A stretch of DNA of 64,000 bases from Streptomyces sp. CB01249 (lineage in GTDB: Bacteria; Actinomycetota; Actinomycetes; Streptomycetales; Streptomycetaceae). The translations under genes and the position numbers were made by a program. Shown here one piece after another: positions 35,291 through 43,306 of the stretch (positions are counted from its first letter, which is position 1; the number at the start of each line of letters is the position of its first letter). The notes under the pieces are model-generated. The model saw nothing but the letters and a program-made list of their open reading frames with translations, ran no database searches and was not told the origin of the DNA. The stretch is from assembly GCF_001905735.1 (NCBI RefSeq), contig NZ_LISW01000006.1:255432-319431 (forward strand), given 5' to 3'.

Positions 35291-36775
35291 ATGGCCTTCA
35301 CGCGCAGGGAATTCACCACACAGTCCGCCCTCACCGGCGCCGGCATCGCCCTGACCGGAACCGTCGCCGCGCTGGCCACCGCGCCCGGCGCCCTCGCCGC
35401 CGGGGGCCCGAATCACGGCCACGGCCACGACGACCACGACCACGACCACGGGCACGACGGTCACGGCCACGGGCATGACCACGGCCCCGGGTACGGCCCG
35501 CTGCGCTCCGACCCCAAGGGCATACTCGCGCTGCCCGCCGGATTCTCGTACCGGATCATCACGCACTGCGGGGTCACCAAGCTGGACAGCGGGGAGTACA
35601 CCCCCTCCAACCACGACGGCACGGCCGCCTTCGAGGGCCCGCGCGGGGTGACCCTCCTGGTCAACAACCACGAGCTGGCCGGCACCCGGGAGGGCTGGGA
35701 GCACCCCGTGCCCCTCACCGACGGCCTGGTCTACGACCCGGTCGCGGCCGGCGGCTGCACCGTCGTGGAGACCCGCCGCGACGGCCGCACCGCCGAGTGG
35801 GTCGGCATCGCCGGCACCTCCACCAACTGCGCGGGCGGCGCCACCCCGTGGGACACTTGGCTCACCTGCGAGGAGACCGAGGACAAGGCCGGCAAGAACG
35901 GCCTCCTGAAGGACCACGGCTACGTCTTCGAGGTCGACCCGTACGACAAGCGCGCCAACCGCTCGCCGCGCCCGATCAAGGCGTTCGGCCGGTACGCGCA
36001 CGAGGCGGTCGTCATCGACCCCAAGCAGGGCCACGCCTACCTCACCGAGGACGCCTCGGGCCCCAACGGCCTGCTCTACCGCTGGGTGCCGCCGCACGGC
36101 TTCCGGCACGGCCGGGGCAAGCTGCGCACCCTCGCCGACGACGCGGGCGTGCTCCAGGCGTTCAAGTGCTTCGACAAGACCGGCAAGTTCGTGGACGACC
36201 TCTCGCGGGCCACGAAGACCGGCACCGTGTACGGCGTGGACTGGGTGGACGTGCCGGACCGCGACGCCAAGTCCGTCTCGGTGCGCAAGCAGTTCGCGGA
36301 CGGCACGGTCACCCGCGCCCGCAAGCTGGAAGGCATGTGGTGGGCCGACGGCGGCGCGTACATCGTGTCCTCCTTCGCCCGTGACGAGAGCCCCGTCCAG
36401 CACGACGGCCAGGTCTGGTTCTACGACCCGAAGCGCCGCACGCTGACCCTGAAGGTGCTCCTCGGCGTCAACCCGGACCCGTCGAAGGACGGCGCGTTCG
36501 ACGGCCCGGACAACATCACCGTCTCGCCGTACGGCGGCCTGGTCATCGCCGAGGACGGCGAGGGCGTCCAGCACCTCTTCGGGGCGACCGACAGCGGCCG
36601 TACCTACCCGATCGCGCGCAACGAGCTGAACATCGGCAGCGAGGCGGAGCCGGAGTACAGCGAGTTCACCGGGGTCACGTTCTCGCCGGACGGGCGGACG
36701 CTCTTCGCCAACATCCAGACCCCGGGGATCATGGTCGCGATCACCGGTCCGTGGAAGCGGCAGCCCAACCGTTAA
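35291..36775 (+). CDS. PhoX-family (DUF839) secreted phosphatase
   Basis: 494 residues. A Tat signal begins TRREFTTQSALTGAGIAL and ends near APGALAAG (~38). Directly after it is a histidine-rich stretch, 11 His between 42 and 64. The remainder is a PhoX beta-propeller with DASGPNGLLYRW and NHELAG segments. PhoX enzymes are calcium/iron-dependent alkaline phosphatases exported folded, which fits the Tat signal. The upstream PHO-box-like repeats predict PhoP control under phosphate limitation. GTG 35288 is an alternative start. Substrate range is not visible. Confidence 0.88.
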   Translation: MAFTRREFTTQSALTGAGIALTGTVAALATAPGALAAGGPNHGHGHDDHDHDHGHDGHGHGHDHGPGYGPLRSDPKGILALPAGFSYRIITHCGVTKLDSGEYTPSNHDGTAAFEGPRGVTLLVNNHELAGTREGWEHPVPLTDGLVYDPVAAGGCTVVETRRDGRTAEWVGIAGTSTNCAGGATPWDTWLTCEETEDKAGKNGLLKDHGYVFEVDPYDKRANRSPRPIKAFGRYAHEAVVIDPKQGHAYLTEDASGPNGLLYRWVPPHGFRHGRGKLRTLADDAGVLQAFKCFDKTGKFVDDLSRATKTGTVYGVDWVDVPDRDAKSVSVRKQFADGTVTRARKLEGMWWADGGAYIVSSFARDESPVQHDGQVWFYDPKRRTLTLKVLLGVNPDPSKDGAFDGPDNITVSPYGGLVIAEDGEGVQHLFGATDSGRTYPIARNELNIGSEAEPEYSEFTGVTFSPDGRTLFANIQTPGIMVAITGPWKRQPNR

Positions 36776-36808
36776 CTGCGGGGCATGGCGTCGGGCCCTC
36801 CGGGGGCG

Positions 36809-36814
36809 CATACT
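36809..36814 (+). promoter_or_regulatory. -10 box of the small gene at 36822
   Basis: CATACT, seven bases before the ATG, predicting a leaderless mRNA; the -35 is not clear. Confidence 0.3.
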
Positions 36815-36821
36815 CGACTTA

Positions 36822-37052
36822 ATGAAACAGTCAGCCGGCTCCCGCCGCCACCTGCCGTCCAGTCCCTTCAACCGCCCGGCCCAGGCGGCCCCACCGGTCG
36901 AGTTGTTCGACGTGGGTGACCGGGTCTCGCACGACCAGTTCGGTCTCGGGCGCGTCCTCGCCGTCGAGGGCGACAACGACGCGGTGCTCATCGACTTCGC
37001 GGGCCGCCAGGGCCGCATCATGAGCCCGTACTCCAAGCTCACCAAGCTCTGA
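36822..37052 (+). CDS. Small protein with a CarD/UvrD-tail-like Tudor fold
   Basis: 76 residues. The C-terminal 50 (FDVGDRVSHDQFGLGRVLAVEG and AVLIDFAGRQGRIM) resemble the Tudor-like module found at the N-terminus of CarD and the C-terminus of UvrD/PcrA, which contact RNA polymerase. The first ~28 residues are basic and Pro-rich. A DNA- or polymerase-associated role is plausible but inferred only from this similarity. Convergent with the TerD-like gene, with a hairpin between. Confidence 0.75.
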   Translation: MKQSAGSRRHLPSSPFNRPAQAAPPVELFDVGDRVSHDQFGLGRVLAVEGDNDAVLIDFAGRQGRIMSPYSKLTKL

Positions 37053-37060
37053 GGCCGTCA

Positions 37061-37095
37061 CAGGGGCCGTCCGCCAGCCGCGCGGGCGGCCCCTG
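37061..37095. terminator. Bidirectional terminator
   Basis: CAGGGGCCGTCCGC (37061-37074) pairs with GCGGGCGGCCCCTG (37082-37095), 13 matches and one G-U, seven-base loop, between two convergent genes. Confidence 0.75.
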
Positions 37096-37123
37096 AGCCA
37101 TGCGTGGGGCCCGTGTGGAGCCC

Positions 37124-38332
37124 CTACAGCGCCTGCGCGGCGGGCTTCACCATGCCCCGGACGGTCCGCGACTTCACGAAGTCGCCGATGGCGGTCATCT
37201 CCCACTCGCCGGAGAACTGCTTGATCAGCTTGGCCATCATCACGCCGGTCTGCGGCTCGGCCCCGGTCAGGTCGAAGCGGACCAGCTCCTCGTCGGTGGC
37301 GGCGTCCACCAGGCGGCAGTACGCCTTGGCGACCTCGGTGAACTTCTGGCCCGTGAACGAGTTGACCGTGAACACCAGGCCCGTCGCCTCCGCCGGGATC
37401 CGGCCCAGGTCCACGACGATCACCTCGTCGTCCCCCTCGCCCTCACCGGTGAGATTGTCCCCGGAGTGCTTGATCGCGCCGTTCAGGATGGACAGCTTGC
37501 CGAAGTAGCAGCTGTCCAGGTGGTTGCGCTGGGGCCCGTACGCGATGACCGAGGCGTCCAGGTCGATGTCCTTGCCCCGGTAGGCGGGCTCCCAGCCGAG
37601 GCCCATCTTGACCTGGGAGAGCAGCGGGCGCCCCGCCTTGACCAGCGAGACCGTCTCGTTCTTCCGGAGGCTGACCCGGCCCTTGTCCAGGTTGATCCGG
37701 CCGGGCGCGGCCGGTGCGGGGGCCGCGGGTGCGGCCGGGGGCGGCGCTGGGGTGGCGACCGGTGCCGGGGCGGCGGCCGGCGGCGGGGGAGCGGGGGCGG
37801 TGACCGCCGGGGCGGCGGGCGGGGCGGCGGGCTCCTCGACCGTGACCCCGAAGTCCGTGGCGATGCCCGCCAGGCCGTTCGCGTAACCCTGGCCGACCGC
37901 GCGGACCTTCCAGGCGCCGCCGCGCCGGTAGACCTCCATGATCACGAGCGCGGTCTCGGTGCCCAGCCGGGGCGGGGTGAAGGACGCGAGCACCGTGCCG
38001 TCGTCCGCGTTGCGCACGGTGGCGGTCGGCTCGACGCCCTGGAAGGTCCGGCCCGCCTCGTCCGGGCTGGCCGTGACGACGATCTTCTCGATCCCGGCGG
38101 GCACCGAGGCGGTGTCCACCACGACGGCGTCCGGCGCGCTGCCGCCGCCGGAGCGGTAGCTCACGCCGGGGCCCGTGGGCTGGTTGTAGAAGATGAAGTC
38201 GTCGTCGGAGCGCACCTTGCCGTCGGCGGTGAGCAGCAGGCCCGAGACGTCGAGCCGCACGGGCGCGGCGACGTCCACCGCCACGCGGACGGCGTTCAGC
38301 GGGAGGTTCGAGCCGGGTGTCATAGCGGTCAT
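37124..38332 (-). CDS. Protein with two TerD domains
   Basis: 402 residues, about twice a normal TerD (~190). The first TerD-like domain spans ~1-165 (DDDFIFYNQPTGPGVSY and TALVIMEVYRRGGAWKVRAVGQGYANGL), then a ~60-residue Pro/Ala linker, then a second domain (~225-402, LGWEPAYRGKDIDLDASV and VFTVNSFTGQKF). TerD proteins bind calcium and are linked to tellurite resistance and stress. Acidic calcium ligands (DLDAS, SDDDF) are visible in both. It stands alone here without other ter genes. A second ATG three codons on is possible. Confidence 0.9.
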   Translation of the reverse strand: MTAMTPGSNLPLNAVRVAVDVAAPVRLDVSGLLLTADGKVRSDDDFIFYNQPTGPGVSYRSGGGSAPDAVVVDTASVPAGIEKIVVTASPDEAGRTFQGVEPTATVRNADDGTVLASFTPPRLGTETALVIMEVYRRGGAWKVRAVGQGYANGLAGIATDFGVTVEEPAAPPAAPAVTAPAPPPPAAAPAPVATPAPPPAAPAAPAPAAPGRINLDKGRVSLRKNETVSLVKAGRPLLSQVKMGLGWEPAYRGKDIDLDASVIAYGPQRNHLDSCYFGKLSILNGAIKHSGDNLTGEGEGDDEVIVVDLGRIPAEATGLVFTVNSFTGQKFTEVAKAYCRLVDAATDEELVRFDLTGAEPQTGVMMAKLIKQFSGEWEMTAIGDFVKSRTVRGMVKPAAQAL

Positions 38333-38432
38333 GTCCGGATGAACGAACGACCCGGCTTTGCCGTTCCCTTACCTTTCGGCAGTTTCGCCCGGACGGCGGA
38401 AGCCCCCGTTCCGCGCCGGGCGCCGGCTCCCG

Positions 38433-38651
38433 TCAGCGGTTGCGCGGGTGGTTGCGCGCGGTGCGCTCGTTGCCGTGCTTGTACGCCCCCGTCCAGCGGG
38501 CCATCACCAGCTGGGCATCGCCCGCCGCCACCTCGGCCAGGAACTTCTCCGCCCGGCCGCCGCGCAGGGTGCCCGCCGGGCGGCCGTGGTGGGTGACGGT
38601 GACGCTCGCGTCGCCGTGCTGTTCGTACCGGAATCCCGAAGGTCTCGCCAT
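38433..38651 (-). CDS. Small conserved protein of unknown function
   Basis: 72 residues. The C-terminal GDAQLVMARWTGAYKHGNER and the TLRGGRAEKFLAEV segment recur in short actinobacterial hypothetical proteins I recall, so this is likely a true gene. It is basic, lacks cysteines and has no membrane segment. Starts at ATG 38651. It may be transcribed with the TerD gene downstream; no function is known. Confidence 0.7.
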   Translation of the reverse strand: MARPSGFRYEQHGDASVTVTHHGRPAGTLRGGRAEKFLAEVAAGDAQLVMARWTGAYKHGNERTARNHPRNR

Positions 38652-38702
38652 GCCCGCATCATGCCGCGCCGACGCGGTCCGGGCGACGGCGTTTCCGCGG
38701 CC

Positions 38703-39518
38703 TCAGTGCGGCCAGACCGGCGGGTTGGTGCAGAAGTGGCCGCCGAGGTGGGCGTGGTCCGGGTTGGCCGGGTCCAGCTCGCCCTGCTCCGCGATGAGCT
38801 TTGCCGCGTACGGCTCCGAGTCGTCCTGCGGCTCGTAGCCCAGCGCGCGGGCCGAGGTGAGGTCCCACCACAGCCGGGTGTTGTCCGAGGAGCCGTGGAC
38901 GACGGTGTGCCCGACGCCCTCGGCGGTGAGCGCGGCGTCGAAGAGGCGGGCACCGTCGGCCGGGCTCATCCACACCGACAGCATCCTTACGGACGTCGGC
39001 TCCGGGAAGCAGGAGCCGATGCGGATGGAGACCGTCTCCAGGCCGTGCAGGTCCCAGTACAGCTGGGCGAGGTCCTCGCCGAACGACTTGGAGAGGCCGT
39101 AGAAGGTGTCGGGGCGGCGCGGGGTCCCGATCGGGATCAGCGGGTCGCCGGGGAGCGGGCGCGGGGTGAAGCCCACCGCGTGGTTGGACGAGGCGAACAC
39201 GACGCGCGGGACACCGGCCTCGCGCGCGGCCTCGTACAGGTTGTACGTGCCCTCGATGTTCGCCTTGAGGATCTTGTCGAAGGAGGCTTCCAGGGAGATG
39301 CCCGCGAGGTGGATGATCGCGTCGACCCCGGTCACGGCCGCGCGCAGCGCCTCCCGGTCCCCGAGGTCGGCGGTGATCGCGTCCGGCTCGCCCTCGATCG
39401 GCACCATGTCGAACAGGCGCAGCGTGTAGCCGTGGGCGGGCAGCAGCTCGCGCATCAGCGTGCCGAGGCCGCCGGCGGCGCCGGTGAGCAGGACGGTGCG
39501 GGGCTTTTCGGCGGGCAT
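38703..39518 (-). CDS. udh: Uronate dehydrogenase (SDR/epimerase fold)
   Basis: 271 residues. The NAD motif GAAGGLG (13-19), catalytic Ser111 in ASSNHAVGF and Tyr140-x3-Lys144 (YGLSK) are present. The segments HLAGIS, NIEGTYNLYEAAREAG and RIGSCFPEP follow characterised uronate dehydrogenases closely. The enzyme oxidises D-galacturonate or D-glucuronate to the aldarolactone. It is divergent from kdgD, which acts further down the same route. A TTGACG-N17-TACCTT promoter with a dyad at its transcript start lies upstream. Confidence 0.85.
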   Translation of the reverse strand: MPAEKPRTVLLTGAAGGLGTLMRELLPAHGYTLRLFDMVPIEGEPDAITADLGDREALRAAVTGVDAIIHLAGISLEASFDKILKANIEGTYNLYEAAREAGVPRVVFASSNHAVGFTPRPLPGDPLIPIGTPRRPDTFYGLSKSFGEDLAQLYWDLHGLETVSIRIGSCFPEPTSVRMLSVWMSPADGARLFDAALTAEGVGHTVVHGSSDNTRLWWDLTSARALGYEPQDDSEPYAAKLIAEQGELDPANPDHAHLGGHFCTNPPVWPH

Positions 39519-39540
39519 GCGGGGTCTCCTCTTGGATCTG

Positions 39541-39556
39541 GTTCACATGCGTGGAC
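39541..39556. promoter_or_regulatory. Operator B, udh side
   Basis: GTTCACATGCGTGGAC, an imperfect dyad (GTTCAC/GTGGAC, five of six). It overlaps the predicted udh transcript start and matches operator A at 11 of 16 positions. Confidence 0.55.
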
Positions 39557-39585
39557 AAGGTATGCGGGGGCTCGGGGAGCGTCAA
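39557..39585 (-). promoter_or_regulatory. udh promoter
   Basis: On the minus strand TTGACG (39585-39580), 17 bases, TACCTT (39562-39557). Confidence 0.6.
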
Positions 39586-39627
39586 GGGAACCCGTGGCGG
39601 GTTGGTCCGGACCGGGGCGTCGTCGCC

Positions 39628-39657
39628 TTGACCCCGGAGCCCCGCCGGGCCTAGCTT
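39628..39657 (+). promoter_or_regulatory. kdgD promoter
   Basis: TTGACC (39628-39633), 18 bases, TAGCTT (39652-39657). The same -10 and spacing occur before the gntR gene at 43212-43241. Confidence 0.65.
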
Positions 39658-39664
39658 AGGCATC

Positions 39665-39680
39665 GTTCATAAATATGGAC
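39665..39680. promoter_or_regulatory. Operator A, kdgD side
   Basis: GTTCATAAATATGGAC, dyad arms GTTCATA/TATGGAC matching at six of seven. It begins about where the kdgD transcript should start. Confidence 0.55.
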
Positions 39681-39715
39681 ACCAATCAGAGATGCGCACG
39701 CCTCAGGAGGCGCCC

Positions 39716-40660
39716 GTGAGCTCAGACCCGCTTGCCGCCCGGCTCACCGCCGTTGCCGGGCCGCTCTTCTTCCCCGTCACCGCGTACGACGCGACCGGCT
39801 CCGTCGACCTGGACGTCTTCCGGGCGCACGTCCGCCAGGGCATCGACGCGGGCGCGGCGGCCGTCTTCGCGTGCTGCGGCACCGGGGAGTTCCACGCCCT
39901 GACCCCGGAGGAGTTCCGGAGCGTCGTCGCCGCCGCGGTGGAGGAGACCGCCGGGCAGGTGCCGGTCGTCGCGGGCGCCGGATACGGCACCGCGCTGGCC
40001 GTCCAGTTCGCCCGGCTCGCCGAGGAGGCGGGCGCGGACGGGCTGCTCGCCATGCCCCCGTACCTGGTCCACGCGGACCAGGAAGGGCTGCTGGCCCACT
40101 ACACCGCGCTGGTCGGGGTGACCGGCCTGGAGACCATCGTCTACCAGCGCGACAACGCCGTCTTCACCCCCGAGACCGTGCTCGCCCTGGCGCAGACCCC
40201 GGGCATCATCGGCCTCAAGGACGGCTACGGCGACCTGGACCTCATGCAGCGCATCGTGAGCGCGGTGCGCACGGGGCTGCCCGGGCAGGACTTCCTCTAC
40301 TTCAACGGGCTGCCCACCGCCGAGCTCACCGGCCTCGCCTACCGGGGCATCGGCGTCACGCTGTACTCCTCGGCCGTCTTCGCCTTCGCCCCGGACATCG
40401 CGCTCGCCTTCTACCGCGCCCTGGAATCCGGCGACGACGCCCTGGTCAACGCGCTGCTCGACTCCTTCTACCGGCCGCTCGTCGAGCTCCGGGCCCAGGG
40501 GCGCGGCTACGCCGTCTCGCTGGTCAAGGCGGGCGTCCGGATGCACGGCCTGGACGTCGGGCCGGTGCGCAGTCCGCTCACCGAGCCGCCCGCCGCCCAC
40601 ATCAAGGAGCTGACGGAGATCATCGCCGCCGGGCGCGCGCTGCTGGAGGGGCGCGGATGA
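39716..40660 (+). CDS. kdgD: 5-dehydro-4-deoxyglucarate dehydratase
   Basis: 314 residues from GTG 39716, chosen for the strong CAGGAGG five bases upstream; an ATG at 39692 would add eight residues. A DHDPS-superfamily protein with Lys168 (IIGLKDGYGD) and Tyr143 (IVYQRDN) at the Schiff-base site and GTGEFHAL in place of the usual GTTGE, as in KdgD. It dehydrates and decarboxylates 5-keto-4-deoxyglucarate to 2,5-dioxopentanoate. ATGA overlap with the next gene. Confidence 0.88.
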   Translation: MSSDPLAARLTAVAGPLFFPVTAYDATGSVDLDVFRAHVRQGIDAGAAAVFACCGTGEFHALTPEEFRSVVAAAVEETAGQVPVVAGAGYGTALAVQFARLAEEAGADGLLAMPPYLVHADQEGLLAHYTALVGVTGLETIVYQRDNAVFTPETVLALAQTPGIIGLKDGYGDLDLMQRIVSAVRTGLPGQDFLYFNGLPTAELTGLAYRGIGVTLYSSAVFAFAPDIALAFYRALESGDDALVNALLDSFYRPLVELRAQGRGYAVSLVKAGVRMHGLDVGPVRSPLTEPPAAHIKELTEIIAAGRALLEGRG

Positions 40661-41838
40661 GGACGTCCGCCTTCCTCTACCCCTGGGACGTCGTCGGCGA
40701 CCCGGACGCCCCCGCCCGCATCGCGGACCTCGGCGTCCAGCAGGTGACCCTCGCCGCCGCCTACCACTCGACCCGGGCGCTGACCCCCCGCCACCCCGGC
40801 CGCCGCATCGTCACGGCCGAGTACGCGGCGGTCCTGTACCCGCCGGACGAAGGCCGCTGGGCTGGGCGGGAGGTCCGCCCGTACCGGCAGGCGTGGATGC
40901 CCTCCGACGACCCCTTCGCGGAGGCCGCCGAGGCGCTGGCCGGGGCCGGTCTCGACGTGCACAGCTGGGTGGTCCTCGCGCACAGCTCCCGCCTGGGCGC
41001 GGACCACCCGGACACCTCGGTGGTCAACGCCTACGGGGACCGCTACCCGTGGGCGCCCTGCATCGCGCGCCCCGAGGTCCGCGCCTACCTGGTGGACCTG
41101 GCGGCGGAGGCGGCGGTACGCGAGGGGGCGCGGGGCACCGAGCTGGAGTCGTGCGGCTGGTACGGCTTCGCCCACCTCCACGCCCACGACAAGGTGGCGG
41201 GTGTCGGGCTCGGCGACGCGGCGCAGTACCTGATGTCGCTCTGCTTCTGCGCCGTCTGCCGGGCCGGTTACGCCGGACAGGGCCTCGATCCCGAGGAGCT
41301 GGGCGCGGCCGTGCGCCGCGCGCTGGCACCGGTCTGGTCCGGGTCCGGCTCACCGGACGCGGGCTGGGACGCGGTGGGGAAGCTCCTCGGCGCCGACCTC
41401 GCGGAGGCGACGCTGCGGTGGCGCACCGAGGTGGCCCGGAGCCTCCAGGAAGCGGTGACCGGTGCGGTGCGGGCGGCGGCGGCGCCCGGGTTCCAGGTGC
41501 TGCTGCACGCCGACCCCGCCCCGTACCGCTGCGGGGCCAACGTGGGCGTCGACCCCGGGCACATCCTGTCCGTGGCGGACGGCGTGGTCCTGCCGTGCAC
41601 CGGGGCGGACGCGGTACGGGAGGCGGTGCTCGGGCCGTTCGCGGGCCGGGGGAGCGATGCGGTCGTCGCCGCCAACCTCACCGTGGTGCGCGGCATGGGC
41701 GGCAGCCCGGACACGCTGGAACGGGACGCGGCGCACGCCGCCTCGCTCGGCGCGAACCAACTCCGCCTCTACCACGCGGGCCTGGCCTCGGACCCGGACC
41801 TGGCGAAGGTGGCCGGGGCGCTCTCACGCCTCGGCTGA
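40657..41838 (+). CDS. Unknown protein coupled to kdgD
   Basis: 393 residues from ATG 40657, overlapping the kdgD stop as ATGA. No signal peptide or membrane helix. The pattern of strands and the motifs ELESCGWYGFAHLHAHDK (with a candidate acidic and several His residues) and LCFCAVCRAGYAGQGLDPEEL recall TIM-barrel proteins annotated as hypothetical glycosyl hydrolases. I cannot assign a reaction. Its coupling to kdgD makes a role in uronate or oligogalacturonide use likely. Its 3' end overlaps the convergent MFS gene by 15 bases. Confidence 0.8.
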   Translation: MRTSAFLYPWDVVGDPDAPARIADLGVQQVTLAAAYHSTRALTPRHPGRRIVTAEYAAVLYPPDEGRWAGREVRPYRQAWMPSDDPFAEAAEALAGAGLDVHSWVVLAHSSRLGADHPDTSVVNAYGDRYPWAPCIARPEVRAYLVDLAAEAAVREGARGTELESCGWYGFAHLHAHDKVAGVGLGDAAQYLMSLCFCAVCRAGYAGQGLDPEELGAAVRRALAPVWSGSGSPDAGWDAVGKLLGADLAEATLRWRTEVARSLQEAVTGAVRAAAAPGFQVLLHADPAPYRCGANVGVDPGHILSVADGVVLPCTGADAVREAVLGPFAGRGSDAVVAANLTVVRGMGGSPDTLERDAAHAASLGANQLRLYHAGLASDPDLAKVAGALSRLG

Positions 41839-43050
41839 GGCCGAGACCGCCGGGCCGCCCGGAACCACCCGTTCCCGGCGGCCCGCGGCCAGCAGCAGCC
41901 CCGCCGTCAGGAGCGCCCCGGCGCCCACCAGCGGCAGCAGAACCTGGACGTCCACCCGCGCCACCAGGCCCGCGCCGATGCCCAGCGCCACCGCGTTGGG
42001 CGACATGATCAGGGTGTCGGCGGTCGCTGCCGTGCGGCCGAGGACCGCGTCCGGGGTCTCCCGCTGCACCGCCGTCAGCGCGGCGATCAGCACGCACGGC
42101 AGGCCCACCCCGATCAGCGCGCACGCGGCGAGCGCCGTCGCGTCGGACGGCACGGCCCGCAGCGCCACCGCGACCCCGAACACCGCGATCCCGGCCGCCC
42201 CGAACACCCGCCCCGGCAGCCGGCGCATCAGCGCGCCCGCGAACAGCCCGACCGTGACGGACCCGAGCCCCTGGGCGACCGACAGCACCCCGGCGTACGC
42301 GGGGGAGTGGCCGAGGGTGTCCACGACGGCGTACAGCGTCGCCCCGTTGAGCCCGGCGCACAGCATCGTGGCCGAGGCGGCGAGGACCAGGGGGCGCAGC
42401 ACCGGCGACCCCCACAGCTGCCGCATCCCGGCCGTCCAGCCACCCGGTCCCCCGCGGGCGGGCCGGGCCGTCCGGCGTACCCGCAGCAGCGCGTAGAGAC
42501 CGGCCGCCAGGGCGAAGGAGACCGCGTCCAGGAGCGCCACCGCGCCGCCCCCGAAGCGGGCGTAGAGCCCGGCGCCGGTCAGCGGGGCGACCAGCTTCAT
42601 GCCCTCGTTCGCCATCATCCGCAGCCCGTTGAAGTCGCCGAGCAACGCGGCCGGTACCGCCCCCGCCACCACGGCCGACTCCGCCGAGTCCATCAGCACC
42701 GAGAGGCACCCGTACAGCACCAGCACCGTGAACAGCAGCCGGACGCGTCCCTCCGCGCCCAGGAGCGCGAGCGCCGCCATCAGGGCCGCCAGGACGACGT
42801 TCGTGCCCACCAGGAGCGGCTTGCGCGGCAGCCGGTCCGCCACCGCCCCGAGCAGCGGGCCGAACAGGACCGGCAGCCAGACCGCGAACAGGGCGAGCGC
42901 CGCCAGGGAGTCCGATCCCGTCAGCGACTTGACCCAGATCCCGGCCGCCAGCCGCATCGCCGAACTGCCGAACCCCGAGACCACGACCGCCGCGAGGAAC
43001 ACCCCAGCCGTCCGGTTCCGCAGCACCCGACCCACCGCCATCCCGCCCAC
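41824..43050 (-). CDS. MFS transporter
   Basis: 408 residues from GTG 43050 (GGAAAGG five bases upstream). About twelve hydrophobic helices; the loop motif GAVADRLPRKPLL (residues about 88-100) is the MFS signature. The overall pattern resembles MFS-3-type macrolide or metabolite exporters. No sugar-porter motifs stand out, so a role in uronate uptake is not supported. Divergent from the gntR gene. Confidence 0.85.
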   Translation of the reverse strand: MGGMAVGRVLRNRTAGVFLAAVVVSGFGSSAMRLAAGIWVKSLTGSDSLAALALFAVWLPVLFGPLLGAVADRLPRKPLLVGTNVVLAALMAALALLGAEGRVRLLFTVLVLYGCLSVLMDSAESAVVAGAVPAALLGDFNGLRMMANEGMKLVAPLTGAGLYARFGGGAVALLDAVSFALAAGLYALLRVRRTARPARGGPGGWTAGMRQLWGSPVLRPLVLAASATMLCAGLNGATLYAVVDTLGHSPAYAGVLSVAQGLGSVTVGLFAGALMRRLPGRVFGAAGIAVFGVAVALRAVPSDATALAACALIGVGLPCVLIAALTAVQRETPDAVLGRTAATADTLIMSPNAVALGIGAGLVARVDVQVLLPLVGAGALLTAGLLLAAGRRERVVPGGPAVSASAEA

Positions 43051-43197
43051 CGCACCTTTCCGACCTGCGTGTTCTTCCTGCGGTCAGGCTGGCGGCTGAG
43101 GCCCCGGCGCGGCATCGGGCAGATGCCCTACCCCCGGGAACTCCCGCGCGGCGCACCGGAATCCGTGTACGGCACATGTCCCGGTCGCACGAACTTC

Positions 43198-43220
43198 TTT
43201 CGTCAGAAGCGTTGACGAAA
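43198..43220. promoter_or_regulatory. Inverted repeat over the gntR -35 box
   Basis: TTTCGTCA-GAAGCGT-TGACGAAA, perfect 8-bp arms; the right arm overlaps TTGACG. Confidence 0.45.
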
Positions 43221-43241
43221 CATTTGCGGCGGCCCTAGCTT
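43212..43241 (+). promoter_or_regulatory. gntR operon promoter
   Basis: TTGACG (43212-43217), 18 bases, TAGCTT (43236-43241). Confidence 0.6.
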
Positions 43242-43262
43242 CATCGCGTCGTACTCCGTACG

Positions 43263-43272
43263 TCATATATGA
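43263..43272. promoter_or_regulatory. Palindrome downstream of the gntR -10
   Basis: TCATATATGA, within GTC-ATATATGA-GAC; an AT-rich dyad of the kind bound by FadR-type GntR proteins, about 20-30 bases after the predicted start. Confidence 0.4.
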
Positions 43273-43306
43273 GACGCGATACGCGAGATGTGAGAGCCCT
43301 TCACCC

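Noticed and set aside
37680..37840. Repetitive GC-rich stretch as a DNA repeat or CRISPR-like array
   Set aside because: It encodes the Pro/Ala linker of the TerD protein; there are no regular spacers or conserved repeat units.
41824..43050. MFS protein as the galacturonate importer
   Set aside because: No sugar-acid porter motif was seen, it lies on the opposite strand to the catabolic operons, and no dyad of the island type precedes it.
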